Assembly (NCBI GenBank): GCA_965365465.1
Contig: CBDUBU010000012.1
Span: 1 to 28,733, forward strand
Reading direction: 5' to 3'
Length of the DNA stretch: 28,733 nucleotides
Origin: CBDUBU01 sp965365465
Lineage (GTDB): Bacteria; Bacteroidota; Rhodothermia; Rhodothermales; DASSAV01
A model generated the notes under the pieces. That model searched no databases. It was not told the origin of the DNA and was given only the letters and a program-made list of their open reading frames with translations. Of the stretch, positions 1 to 8,099 are shown piece by piece; the first letter of the stretch is position 1, and the number at the start of each line of letters is the position of its first letter. The position numbers were made by a program, and so were the translations under genes.

Positions 1-1
1 G

Positions 2-172
2 ACAGAACTATGCTCGACGGGAGAGCTTCTCAGTACAACGGAAGACTGCGCCGAGTCGCCGGGGACGCTTTCCATTGAACTGCCCGGAGCCGCCAGCAAC
101 GAAATAACCAACAGTAGGGTTGTCATTGAATCCAAACCATTTAATGGACGGGAGCATATTAACAAACTTTAA
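2..172 (+). CDS. C-terminal fragment of an unidentified protein (5' end outside window)
   Basis: Frame 2 is open from the window edge to a TAA at 170-172, giving 56 residues. The tail has two cysteines about ten residues apart near its start, then a beta-like stretch rich in Ser, Thr, Val and Ile. I do not recognise a family. Another frame in the same stretch stops at TGA near 78, so this is the longest open reading to the edge. It may be the end of a secreted or enzymatic protein, but a short open frame at a contig edge can also be chance. Confidence 0.4.
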   Translation, partial: TELCSTGELLSTTEDCAESPGTLSIELPGAASNEITNSRVVIESKPFNGREHINKL

Positions 173-466
173 AGCTACACGTCATATTCCTTATGAGCCA
201 AGCAGTAAGTCAAATATTCGTAAACCTTTTGAAAAGGCTCTCCGCCGGCATCGGAACTGCCGGCGCGGATTTGAAACTTCGTGCAATGAGTACGCGCGTG
301 ATACTCTTTTACTCTTACTGGAACGCATCTGCGTTTTACTTAAAAGATGGAGGCGCATCAGCGAAAATGCTTCACTTTCGGGCATAACGCTGTTTGATCA
401 GAAAGCGTATATTAACCGGCTGTAATCCGTTGCGCCGCATCGAGAGATAATGCGGGTTCGGCGGTA
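173..466. other. Intergenic region upstream of trpB2, no convincing gene
   Basis: About 294 bases separate the partial gene from trpB2. Open frames here (for example 193-387 on both strands) have no recognisable protein character and overlap each other. One perfect dyad is visible: CGCCGGC at 243-249 and GCCGGCG at 259-265, with a 9-nt loop. It has no T tract on the + strand, so it is at best a weak terminator or mRNA structure. No convincing -35/-10 pair was found. Confidence 0.4.
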
Positions 467-1879
467 ATGACGCTTCCTGTTCCAAACCAATATGAAAAGT
501 TCTCCATGAGCGAGCTAACCAAAATTATTCTCAGCGAGAAAGACGCCCCGGGCCGCTGGTACAATATCAACGCCGATCTGCCTGCTTTAGGAGCAGAGTT
601 GCCGCCTGTGTTGCATCCGGGCACCGGAAAGCCTGTGGGTCCGGACGATCTAGCGCCGCTTTTTCCGATGGAACTCATCATGCAGGAAGTGAGCGCGGAA
701 CGGTACATCGATATTCCTGATGAAGTGCAAGACATTTACCGGCTGTGGCGGCCCACGCCGCTGTACCGCGCGCATCGATGGGAAAAGGCGCTGGATACAC
801 CGGCCAAGATATACTACAAGTATGAGGGCGTGAGTCCTTCGGGCAGCCATAAGCCTAATACGGCTGTGGCTCAGGCCTATTACAATGCGAAAGAAGGAAC
901 ACGCCGCATTACAACCGAGACGGGAGCCGGTCAGTGGGGGAGCGCGCTGAGTTTCGCGTGCCAGCTTTTCGGGATCGAGTGCAAGGTGTACATGGTCAGG
1001 GTGAGTTATCAGCAGAAGCCCTACCGTCGGATCCTGATGGAGGCGATGGGCGCCACCGTCGTTCCCAGCCCCAGCACCCAGACGAATGCAGGGCGGCAGA
1101 TTCTGAAAGATCACCCTGACAGCACCGGGAGCCTGGGCATTGCGATCAGCGAAGCCGTCGAAGAGGCTGTCTTGCGTGAGGACACCCGGTATTCACTGGG
1201 AAGCGTTTTGAACCACGTGATGCTGCACCAGACCGTTATGGGGCAAGAGGTGATAAAGCAACTCGAACTGATCGGGGCTGACTGGCCGGATGTGGTTGTA
1301 GGAGCGACGGGAGGAGGGAGCAATTTTGCAGGACTGGTTTTCCCATTTCTGGGCGCACAGGTAGACGGGGGAAAAAAGACGCGAATTCTTGCTATCGAGC
1401 CTGCGGCATCGCCGAGTCTGACGCGCGGAAAGTATGCCTACGATTTCGGAGATACGGCCCGGATGACGCCGCTCATGAAAATGTATACGCTGGGCCACGA
1501 TTTCGTCCCGGCGCCCATTCATGCAGGCGGGTTGCGTTATCACGGCATGAGTCCGCAAGTGAGCGCCCTGTATCATGCGGGGCTTATCGAGGCGCAGAGC
1601 GTGACGCAGACTGCGATTTTCGATGCAAACAATAGCTTCGCGCGCAGCGAAGGGATCCTGCCTGCGCCGGAATCGGGACATGCGGTATGGGGCGGACTGC
1701 AGGAAGCGCTGGCTTGTCGGGAAAGCGGTGAGAGAAAGACCATCGTAATCGGCCTCAGCGGGCATGGTCATTTTGACCTGAGCTCCTACGAGGCCTACCT
1801 GACCGGCGGGCTGGAGGACTATGAATACCCGGAAGAAGAGGTAGCCGCGAGCCTGGCTGCATTACCTGCTGTGGGCTAG
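467..1879 (+). CDS. trpB: Tryptophan synthase beta chain, TrpB2 type
   Basis: A PLP enzyme of 470 residues that condenses indole with L-serine to make tryptophan. Visible motifs are the PLP-lysine SHKPN (Lys129), ETGAGQWG at 151-158 with the glutamate expected in the active site, and the phosphate-binding GGGSN at 282-286. The N-terminus (KIILSEKDAPGRWYNI) and the length near 450-470 are typical of TrpB2 rather than the ~400-residue TrpB1. An internal ATG at 506 (residue 14) matches the usual TrpB2 start about equally well. No trpA, trpC or other trp gene is near, so a role in indole salvage is likely (inference). Its stop overlaps the stop of the convergent gene on the other strand. Confidence 0.93.
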   Translation: MTLPVPNQYEKFSMSELTKIILSEKDAPGRWYNINADLPALGAELPPVLHPGTGKPVGPDDLAPLFPMELIMQEVSAERYIDIPDEVQDIYRLWRPTPLYRAHRWEKALDTPAKIYYKYEGVSPSGSHKPNTAVAQAYYNAKEGTRRITTETGAGQWGSALSFACQLFGIECKVYMVRVSYQQKPYRRILMEAMGATVVPSPSTQTNAGRQILKDHPDSTGSLGIAISEAVEEAVLREDTRYSLGSVLNHVMLHQTVMGQEVIKQLELIGADWPDVVVGATGGGSNFAGLVFPFLGAQVDGGKKTRILAIEPAASPSLTRGKYAYDFGDTARMTPLMKMYTLGHDFVPAPIHAGGLRYHGMSPQVSALYHAGLIEAQSVTQTAIFDANNSFARSEGILPAPESGHAVWGGLQEALACRESGERKTIVIGLSGHGHFDLSSYEAYLTGGLEDYEYPEEEVAASLAALPAVG

Positions 1880-2214
1880 TCACGCAGGGCATCGGGAGGA
1901 GATTGAAGGATTTCGCGTTCCACATCGAGTTCGATGGTGGCTCCGTCGCCTTCTACGAGATCATCGAGGACTTCTTCCGACTCCTCCTGAATGGCTTCGA
2001 GCACGTCTTCCATTGCGCCGTTTGACCGCTCTATGATGACCAACGCAGCGAGGCACCAGTCCGGCGCATCGTCGCGGCTGCCGATGGCAGCGCCTCCCAT
2101 AGGCGTAACGTGGGCGACAAGCCAGCCCCGGCCGAGGGCTATGTTCAGTTCATCCAGACCATGCACCTTTCCGGGACCGGTCTGGACGATGATTGCCTTT
2201 TGCTGATGTTTCAT
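1876..2214 (-). CDS. Small conserved-looking acidic protein of unknown function
   Basis: A 112-residue protein from the ATG at 2214; a TTG two codons upstream at 2220 is also possible. The N-terminal half reads like a compact beta-alpha fold (KAIIVQTGPGKVHGLDELN, then GWLVAHVTPMGG), followed by a very acidic C-terminal helix. There is no signal peptide or membrane segment. I do not recognise a named domain; the first half loosely resembles small DUF4177-type proteins, which is a guess. It is convergent with trpB2, the two genes sharing the bases CTAG across their stop codons, and divergent from the ATP-grasp gene. Confidence 0.7.
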   Translation of the reverse strand: MKHQQKAIIVQTGPGKVHGLDELNIALGRGWLVAHVTPMGGAAIGSRDDAPDWCLAALVIIERSNGAMEDVLEAIQEESEEVLDDLVEGDGATIELDVEREILQSPPDALRD

Positions 2215-2246
2215 ATACAAAACGAATGGATATGATTTGCTGCGGC

Positions 2247-2311
2247 AACGCCTGCGGGCGTTTTCTGTTGCGCCGTATCTAAATCATCACATGTTCCGGA
2301 AGGCGCTTCCG
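2247..2311 (+). repeat. Two tandem hairpins upstream of the ATP-grasp gene
   Basis: AACGCC (2247-2252) and GGCGTT (2257-2262) form a 6-bp stem with a TGCG loop, followed by a short T run. CGGAAG (2297-2302) and CTTCCG (2306-2311) form a second 6-bp stem with a 3-nt loop. They lie in the leader of the gene starting at 2345, between divergent genes. The first resembles a weak terminator on the + strand. Their presence supports the downstream ATG at 2345 rather than earlier in-frame starts. Confidence 0.4.
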
Positions 2312-2344
2312 CGTTTACACAAAAAAACCGAAGTGGGCGCACCC

Positions 2345-3343
2345 ATGCGGATAGGTCTGGTGTTCGACCTGTTTAAGGATTATCCCTGGCAGCCGGCTGA
2401 AGCTGAAGATGCCGATGCTGAATATGAACCGGAGGCTACGGTAGAGGCGCTGGAAGCGGCGGTGCGTACACTAGGCGGCGCACCCTTCCGGATCGGGACG
2501 GCGTATGATCTGCTGCGCCGGCTGCCCACCCTGGAGGCAGATGCCGTAATCAATATTGCCGAAGGCGCTCGCAGCAGAAACAGGGAAGCTTACGCCCCTA
2601 TTTTGCTCGAGATGGCAGGCGTTCCTTATCTGGGATCAGACGCGCTAACGTTGTCGCTCAGCCTGGATAAGGCATGGACGAAGGATCTGGCTGTGGCGGC
2701 AGGGGCGCCGACTCCGGCGTACCGGGTTTATTCGTGTAGTGAAGACGTTCTGGAAGAGACGCTCCCAGCTCCTTTTCCGTTATTCGTAAAGCCTCGGTAC
2801 GAGGGTTCATCCAAGGGGATCACATCCGCCAGCAAGGTTGCCAGTCTCTTGCACCTTCAGGAACAGGTTGCCTGGTGCGTTGATACGTATCGACAGGATG
2901 CAATCGTTGAAGCCTTTATTGAAGGCGGAGGAGAGTTCACCGTCGCTGTGATCGGCAATGATACACCTGAAGCGTTGCCTGTTTTACAGCGAGCGCTGGA
3001 GGCAACGACGTTAATAGGATTGCACGCTCTGGAGCACCATGGAATGCCGGAGGGGCAATGGGCGTATGTGCTCGGCGGGAGCCTTACTCCTGAGATAGAA
3101 GACGCATTGCAGGAACAGGCTGTGCGCATCTACGAGAAATTGCAATGCAAGGACTTCGCTAGGGTAGACTTCCGTGTCGATGGGGCAGGGCAGCCCTGGT
3201 TCATAGAGATCAATCCCCTGCCTACGTTCGCGCCTGACGGAACGTTTGCCGTGATTGCGGAATTAATGGGCCGATCTTATTCCGAATTCCTGGCCGAAGT
3301 GCTGGCACGCGGGTTACGACGACTTGGCGTATACCGCATTTGA
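2345..3343 (+). CDS. ATP-grasp ligase of the D-alanine--D-alanine ligase family
   Basis: A cytoplasmic 332-residue ATP-grasp enzyme that should join a carboxyl group, activated as acyl phosphate, to an amine. The N-terminus MRIGLVFDLF starts the first domain. NIAEG (70-74) replaces the NxxHGxxGE segment of classical Ddl. ATP-grasp signatures are FVKP (Lys149), EGSSKGI (153-159), VEAFI (Glu189), RVDF (273-276) and the metal-binding EINPLP (288-293). The frame is open upstream to 2237, but the upstream residues are not family-like and contain two hairpins, so ATG 2345 was chosen. The KamA-family gene follows on the same strand. With no mur genes nearby and an altered substrate region, the substrate is probably not simply D-Ala (inference). 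Confidence 0.8.
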   Translation: MRIGLVFDLFKDYPWQPAEAEDADAEYEPEATVEALEAAVRTLGGAPFRIGTAYDLLRRLPTLEADAVINIAEGARSRNREAYAPILLEMAGVPYLGSDALTLSLSLDKAWTKDLAVAAGAPTPAYRVYSCSEDVLEETLPAPFPLFVKPRYEGSSKGITSASKVASLLHLQEQVAWCVDTYRQDAIVEAFIEGGGEFTVAVIGNDTPEALPVLQRALEATTLIGLHALEHHGMPEGQWAYVLGGSLTPEIEDALQEQAVRIYEKLQCKDFARVDFRVDGAGQPWFIEINPLPTFAPDGTFAVIAELMGRSYSEFLAEVLARGLRRLGVYRI

Positions 3344-3459
3344 GCGGTTGCAGGCATCTTCTCTTTTCAGGAGTCGGCGTTTCTGTAATTGCGGCTTATT
3401 CCTCGCCGGGGAACGGCGTAAGGGAGACCAGCAGGAGCGGCCTTCCGAGTGGCGGGATT

Positions 3460-3464
3460 GGAGG
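3460..3464 (+). promoter_or_regulatory. Shine-Dalgarno site deciding the KamA start
   Basis: GGAGG lies 6 nt before ATG 3471. No comparable site precedes the upstream in-frame start at 3324, which would also overlap the preceding gene by 20 nt. Confidence 0.6.
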
Positions 3465-3470
3465 TGGCAG

Positions 3471-4613
3471 ATGAGGAACCGCATTCATACGGCTGAAGGG
3501 CTGCGGCGGTGGATTAACCCGACGGCTGATGAGCTTGAGGCCATTGAAGCGACGAAGCATATCTTTCGGTGGAATATAACGCCTTACTATGCCTCCCTCA
3601 TGGATCCTGACGATCCGGATTGTCCGATTCGGCGGCAGGTAGTACCCCGGATGCATGAGATGGCGCCGGACATTGTTGGTGTGGTAGATCCGCTTGAAGA
3701 AGTGGCACATTCGCCGGTAAAGAATCTCATTCATAATTACAAAGACAGAGTGGCTTTCTGCGTGACGGCAGAGTGCGCTATCTACTGCCGCTATTGCCTC
3801 CGGAAGCGCATGGTCGGTGATAATGAGTATTTCCTGAACAAGCAGGAATTACAGCGCGCAATCGGCTATCTGGCAGCGCACACGGAAGTGCGGGACGTTC
3901 TGCTGACAGGAGGCGACCCGCTTACCTTCAACGAGCATAATCTTGAATGGCTGTTGAGCCGGCTGCGGGCGATTCCTCACATCGAGATCATCCGGATAGG
4001 CGCCAGAATGCCCGTCAAGCTGCCGTTCCGCATTACCGAAGACCTGTGCAGCCTGTTAGCCAGGTTTCACCCCCTCTGGCTGAACACCCATTTCAACCAC
4101 CCTAAGGAATTGACGGAGGAGGCTGCTGAAGGCATCGACCGGTTGCTCAGGGTGGGGATCCCGGTAGGGAATCAAACGGTGCTGTTGAAGGGCATCAATG
4201 ACGATGTGGAGACGCTAAAGGCGCTATTTGAAGGGCTGGTCAGAATGCGCGTTCGGCCTTACTACCTCTATCAGGCTCAGCTGATCGGGGGTACGGCGCA
4301 TTTCCGAACATCGATCGAGAAGGGGATGGAGATCATGATGGCGCTCCAGGGACGCACCAGTGGATATGCCATTCCTCGTTACGTGCTGGATACGCCCTTC
4401 GGGAAGGTTCCGCTCAACGGCACGTATGTGAAAGGCCGGGCAGGCAACTATGTCGTTATGAATACCTACCACGACCGACTCTGGGCTGAACCCAACCCAA
4501 TGCCTCCTGACGAAAGCTGCACGTTTAAGCTGCCGGAGATACCTTTGCCCGAGGGTATTGAGACGATTCGTACGTGCGTTCCCGCATCTGCGCCGCTTAC
4601 GGTTGCGGGATAG
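3471..4613 (+). CDS. KamA-family radical SAM aminomutase (lysine 2,3-aminomutase-like)
   Basis: A 380-residue radical SAM and PLP enzyme expected to move an alpha-amino group to the beta carbon of an amino acid. The cluster motif CxxxCxxC is at Cys102, Cys106 and Cys109 (CAIYCRYC), followed by RKRMVG. LTGGDP (145-150) and HFRT (277-280) are typical of the family. LDTPFGKVPL (306-315) holds the likely PLP lysine Lys312. ATG 3471 is chosen because GGAGG (3460-3464) sits 6 nt upstream; the frame is open back to 3324, but those residues look non-protein-like. By-eye comparison puts Gln270 where lysine 2,3-aminomutase has one lysine-binding Asp (Asp293), while the second Asp (Asp307 here) is kept. 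It follows the ATP-grasp gene and probably shares its pathway. Confidence 0.85.
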   Translation: MRNRIHTAEGLRRWINPTADELEAIEATKHIFRWNITPYYASLMDPDDPDCPIRRQVVPRMHEMAPDIVGVVDPLEEVAHSPVKNLIHNYKDRVAFCVTAECAIYCRYCLRKRMVGDNEYFLNKQELQRAIGYLAAHTEVRDVLLTGGDPLTFNEHNLEWLLSRLRAIPHIEIIRIGARMPVKLPFRITEDLCSLLARFHPLWLNTHFNHPKELTEEAAEGIDRLLRVGIPVGNQTVLLKGINDDVETLKALFEGLVRMRVRPYYLYQAQLIGGTAHFRTSIEKGMEIMMALQGRTSGYAIPRYVLDTPFGKVPLNGTYVKGRAGNYVVMNTYHDRLWAEPNPMPPDESCTFKLPEIPLPEGIETIRTCVPASAPLTVAG

Positions 4614-4624
4614 CGGGAACGCGC
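4574..4624 (+). repeat. Long hairpin overlapping the end of the KamA gene
   Basis: GCGTTCCCGC (4576-4585) and GCGGGAACGC (4613-4622) are perfect 10-bp inverted arms, extendable by one G-U and one G-C pair to 12 bp. The 27-nt loop contains an inner CCGC/GCGG stem. The distal arm begins on the last base of the TAG stop. It is followed by an A run rather than a T run, so it is not a canonical intrinsic terminator; it may protect the 3' end or act in factor-dependent termination. Confidence 0.45.
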
Positions 4625-4758
4625 AAAAAAAGCGATGGATCGGGTAAGGCAGAGGTATTTGTTTTCATGGCCGGGCTTTTTTTCAGGCGAGAGCAGTTTT
4701 TTCTGTGACAGATGCGTAAATGTTATGCTTCATTCGTTCTTATCAAAGGCAGCCGTTA

Positions 4759-4787
4759 TTGACTTTGCCTGTATGTGCTGGTAGATT
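4759..4787 (+). promoter_or_regulatory. Candidate sigma-70-type promoter for the GGDEF-like gene
   Basis: TTGACT (4759-4764), a 17-nt spacer and TAGATT (4782-4787) lie 55 bases before the ATG at 4843, in a 229-nt intergenic region. The -35 match is 5 of 6 and the -10 match is 4 of 6. Confidence 0.4.
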
Positions 4788-4842
4788 GATTTTCGGCTAT
4801 ACATCCCCCCTCTTTTCTCTCACGGCCGGTTCGTGAAGCCGT

Positions 4843-6168
4843 ATGTTACGTATTCTCTTTTTCCTATTAGCAATCGTGGCGGCCATCCTCGCTATCGTAC
4901 TACAGATGCCTGAACTCTATGCAGCGGCCGGCGTGCTGGTGCTCATCGCGATCATTGTTATTCTCATGACTATGCGCGGGCGGCACCGTAAAGAGAAGGA
5001 AACTCTGGGCCGCGGCGCTTCAGTCGGCGATGAAGAGCTTCAGGATCTGGGGATTGTAAACATCCGTCCGAGGGAGAAAAGAGTGGTGGCTTCTGCTCCC
5101 GAAAGTGAAGATCCGGAGATGCAGACTTCCGAAGATGCGCCTGTCGAAGCAAACAGCGCGTTCGCAGGGAGGCAGACGCGATCAGACCCGGCGAGCGGGC
5201 TGGCTGTAAGACGCAAGGAGCGATCTGGCGCTTCAGAAGATCGATCCGCCAATGAACGGTTGCGCAAGGAGGTGCTGACCCCCTATCTGCAAGCGCTGCA
5301 CGCTGCCATCGACGCAAATACCGTATGCCTGCTGAAGCAGGAAGAAAGCGAGAAATACCGCATCGAAGCCATTATCAGCAAGAATGCATACGCCAGAAGT
5401 CAGGGATTCTTTTCACTCGACACACCGCTTTTGTCGCCCGGAGCCTCTCGAAAGCCGGTCACCTTGCTGCGGGTCGGGGAAAAAGGCATTTCCTCCAAGA
5501 GTCTGCGCTACTACCTGGAGCCAATTGCGGTTCGGCAGGCAGCAATTGCTCCGATATTGTATCCGGATGAGGCAGGTCCCTACGTGCTGGTGGCGGACAC
5601 GATGGAAGACGGCGGACTCGGGACTGTCCGACAGCGCATATTGATTGAGCAATTCTCCGGTTTGCTGGCAACGATTCTTGACAGGCGGGAAGCGGCGGCC
5701 CCAGAGATCGTATCGGAAGAAGAAGTGGTAGAGGCAGAGGTGCGTCCGCGCCGCGACATTATTGCTGAGGAGATGCAAAAAGCAAGGGAGCAGAAAGCGG
5801 AACTGTCGCTGGCGCTTGTCTACTTGAATGGAGGAGAGCAGCTTGAAGATCGGAGCGAGATAGAGGTGATGCAAGCAGAGAAGGAACTTGAGAAATACCT
5901 TCAGGCGATGACAGAAACGGGGCGCGTGGAGCGTTTCGGTGAACTGACTTTTGGCGTGTTCTATCCCGGCGGTGGGGCCGGGGTAGAAGAGTGGGCGGTT
6001 GGCTTGCAGCGTGGAATCACCTCGGAGGATGGCCTTCCGGCGGGAGGAGTGAGCATTGGCATTGCCGTATTGAATCAGCGCCACGATAGTCCGGAAGCCT
6101 TGCGCGAGGATGCTACGGAGGCGCTGCGCGAATCTTTTGCAACCGGCGCCTGCACGATCATCGAGTAA
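4843..6168 (+). CDS. Membrane-anchored protein with GAF-like region and degenerate GGDEF-like domain
   Basis: A 441-residue protein. Two hydrophobic helices at about 1-21 and 26-45 form an N-terminal hairpin anchor with a basic flank (RGRHRK). Residues 50-135 are polar and low-complexity. Residues about 140-283 look like a GAF-type fold, which is uncertain. Residues about 303-441 resemble a diguanylate cyclase domain: a helix, then VERFGELTFGVFYPGG where the signature loop should be, and GGVSIGIAVL matching the late SIGIA strand. The GG(D/E)EF residues are absent (RFGELTF at 364-370), so cyclase activity is unlikely. It more likely has a sensing, scaffolding or c-di-GMP-binding role (inference). 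It is preceded by a candidate promoter and followed by deoB after 73 nt. Confidence 0.7.
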   Translation: MLRILFFLLAIVAAILAIVLQMPELYAAAGVLVLIAIIVILMTMRGRHRKEKETLGRGASVGDEELQDLGIVNIRPREKRVVASAPESEDPEMQTSEDAPVEANSAFAGRQTRSDPASGLAVRRKERSGASEDRSANERLRKEVLTPYLQALHAAIDANTVCLLKQEESEKYRIEAIISKNAYARSQGFFSLDTPLLSPGASRKPVTLLRVGEKGISSKSLRYYLEPIAVRQAAIAPILYPDEAGPYVLVADTMEDGGLGTVRQRILIEQFSGLLATILDRREAAAPEIVSEEEVVEAEVRPRRDIIAEEMQKAREQKAELSLALVYLNGGEQLEDRSEIEVMQAEKELEKYLQAMTETGRVERFGELTFGVFYPGGGAGVEEWAVGLQRGITSEDGLPAGGVSIGIAVLNQRHDSPEALREDATEALRESFATGACTIIE

Positions 6169-6241
6169 AGAAGCTCTGGAAAGATTGCGACTCCGGAATC
6201 TGCGATCTGGCTGAGAAGAGACCTTCAACCTGCGGTGCGTC

Positions 6242-7406
6242 TTGCTTTTTGTTACAATCGTACTTGACGGCGTGGGAATCGGGGCGCAACCGGATTCCGT
6301 GCGCTATGGGGATCAGGGTTGCAACACACTGGCCCATGTCTGTGAAAAGGCCACGCCGGAACTGCCCAACCTTGCCCGGATGGGCCTGGGTCATATCTAT
6401 CCGCTAACAGACGTGCCGGCAGTTCCGTCTCCTCATGCCAGTTATGGAAAAATGCAGGAGGTTTCTGCGGGGAAGGATAGCACTTCCGGACACTGGGAAC
6501 TGGCCGGTTTGCGCCTGGAGCGTCCGTTTCCTACCTACCCTGATGGATTTCCGCCAGGTGTTATCGCCTCCTTTCTCGAAAAAACAGGGTGTGCGGGCGT
6601 GTTGGGCAACAGACCGGCTTCCGGCACGGAGATCGTAGAAGAACTGGGAGCGCAACACCAGGAGACGGGCCGGATCATTCTTTACACATCGGCGGATAGT
6701 GTTTTTCAACTTGCTGCCCACACTGAGACCATTCCTCTGGAGCGGCTGTATCGCTTTTGCCACATTGCACGCGACGAGGTTTGCGTCGGGGAGCACGCCG
6801 TCGGGCGCGTGATTGCCCTGGCCTTTCACGGGCAATCACGGCGCCTACAGACGCCTCTCGGCAGCTCGCAAGGATTATTCGCTGTCACCGCCAGCCAGGA
6901 CTGTACAAGAGGCGCTCCAGGCCGACGGTGTTCTCACCCTTTCCATCGGCAAGGTTGCGGATCTGTTCGATGGCGTCGGGTTTGACGAATCTTTCAAGAC
7001 CAGTTCCAACGCAGAAGGAATCGACGAAACCCTTCAGCAGATGCGACGGCTTCAGGCGAGCAGGCAGCGGGCCTTCATCTGGGTGAATCTGGTTGAATTC
7101 GACCAGGAATTCGGCCACCGCAACGACGCAAACGGGTTTGCACGAGCGCTGGAAGCCTTCGACCGCGCCGTACCGGATCTGATTCGGCTGCTGCCGGATC
7201 AAGGCAGACTTTTGATTACGGCTGACCACGGGAACGATCCGGTCACACCGGGAACAGATCATAGCCGGGAGTATGTGCCGGTTCTGTATTACGATGGGGC
7301 AGCAGGAAGGGATCTTGGCATCCGAACAAGTTTCAACGACCACGCCGCGACGGTTGCTGCTTTTTTCGGAACCTCGTTCGATACGAAGGGCATTGAATTT
7401 TTATGA
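6242..7406 (+). pseudogene. deoB: Phosphopentomutase, interrupted by a one-base frameshift
   Basis: Phosphopentomutase interconverts ribose or deoxyribose 1- and 5-phosphate in nucleoside salvage. The 5' frame (TTG start at 6242, stop at 6985) carries the metal-binding IVLDGVGIG (Asp9), the phosphoacceptor region GKDSTSGHWE (Thr81), and runs in register up to VGRVIALAF. The family-like continuation GNHGAYRRLSAARKDYSL lies in the next frame, which runs to 7406 with VEFDQEFGHRND, TADHGNDP and TDHSRE metal-ligand motifs. The whole span is 1165 nt, that is 3 x 388 + 1, so one extra base near 6824-6833 explains it; dropping one T of TTT at 6824-6826 restores a family-like AFTGNHG. Both halves are otherwise well preserved, so this is a recent mutation, a sequencing error or, less likely, programmed +1 shifting. 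Confidence 0.85.
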
Positions 7407-7571
7407 TCGGCGACCCTGATTCAGCAAGCTTCAGCGTGATTCGTGGGACATATACTGTTCACAAATGGTTACACGGATAGCGGAAAATATCTTTGAACAC
7501 AGGCATTTACGCATCCGGTTCGTTTTTTGCGGTGCTTTTCCGGGGTTCGTGCGCATTATCCGTTGAAAGAA

Positions 7572-8015
7572 ATGAGACTTCGTGTTTTGAGCAGGTGTCT
7601 TTTCCTGGTTTCGAAGGGATTATTGGTGTTTCTCCTCTTTTCATCGCCTGGAGTTGCTCAGGGACAGCATTCCGGGCGGGAAATGATGGAGCGCATCCAG
7701 ACTGCCCTTGAGAAAGGCGATGCGCGTCTGCTGCTGGATGCGTCTGCCGAACGCCTGGAACTCAATCTGTTAGGGACCAACGGCCTCTATAGTCGCTCCC
7801 AGGCGCAGTACGTAATGCAGAATTTTTTTCGACAGTACCCTCCCAAAAGATTTTCTTTTCAAGAGCGCACGGAGGCTCAGGGCAGCCAGGTAGGCGCTGG
7901 TTACTACTGGCATGAACCTGCCGAACAGCCGCTCTGGGTTTTTGTCATGCTTCGTGATAAGGACGGCCAGCCCGAATTGCGTGAAATACGTATCGAGCGT
8001 CGCCTGCGCGAGTAG
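7572..8015 (+). CDS. DUF4783 family secreted protein
   Basis: A 147-residue protein with an N-terminal signal peptide (basic MRLRVLSR, then a hydrophobic stretch ending near SSPGVAQG). The mature part matches DUF4783 by eye: an initial helix with ALEKGDARLL, then LELNLLGTNGLYSRSQAQYV, FFRQYPPKRFSF, and a C-terminal strand ELREIRIER. The family is small, found in Bacteroidota-type bacteria, with an NTF2-like fold and no known activity. ATG 7572 is chosen because it places the signal peptide at the N-terminus and has a GAAAGA site just upstream; an upstream in-frame start at 7527 would add 15 residues. The histidine kinase follows after 84 nt on the same strand. Confidence 0.75.
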   Translation: MRLRVLSRCLFLVSKGLLVFLLFSSPGVAQGQHSGREMMERIQTALEKGDARLLLDASAERLELNLLGTNGLYSRSQAQYVMQNFFRQYPPKRFSFQERTEAQGSQVGAGYYWHEPAEQPLWVFVMLRDKDGQPELREIRIERRLRE

Positions 8016-8099
8016 TAGCGCTGACGTCAACGCGCCCTGCCGCCGCCGAAAAGCGGACAGGTATTCTTTCATCGTAAAGACTGCTGGTTTATCGACCGC

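Noticed and set aside
408..413. TATATT as a -10 element for trpB2
   Set aside because: No acceptable -35 hexamer at 16-18 nt upstream.
120..425. 101-codon + strand frame upstream of trpB2
   Set aside because: It begins with a weak start codon, overlaps the tail of the partial gene and has an unlikely composition.
1193..1771. 192-codon minus-strand frame across trpB2
   Set aside because: Antisense to a well-supported enzyme, with no recognisable motifs.
5413..6228. 271-codon open frame on the minus strand inside the GGDEF-like gene
   Set aside because: It is a shadow of the + strand gene; the protein is rich in Arg, His and Cys without a fold signature.
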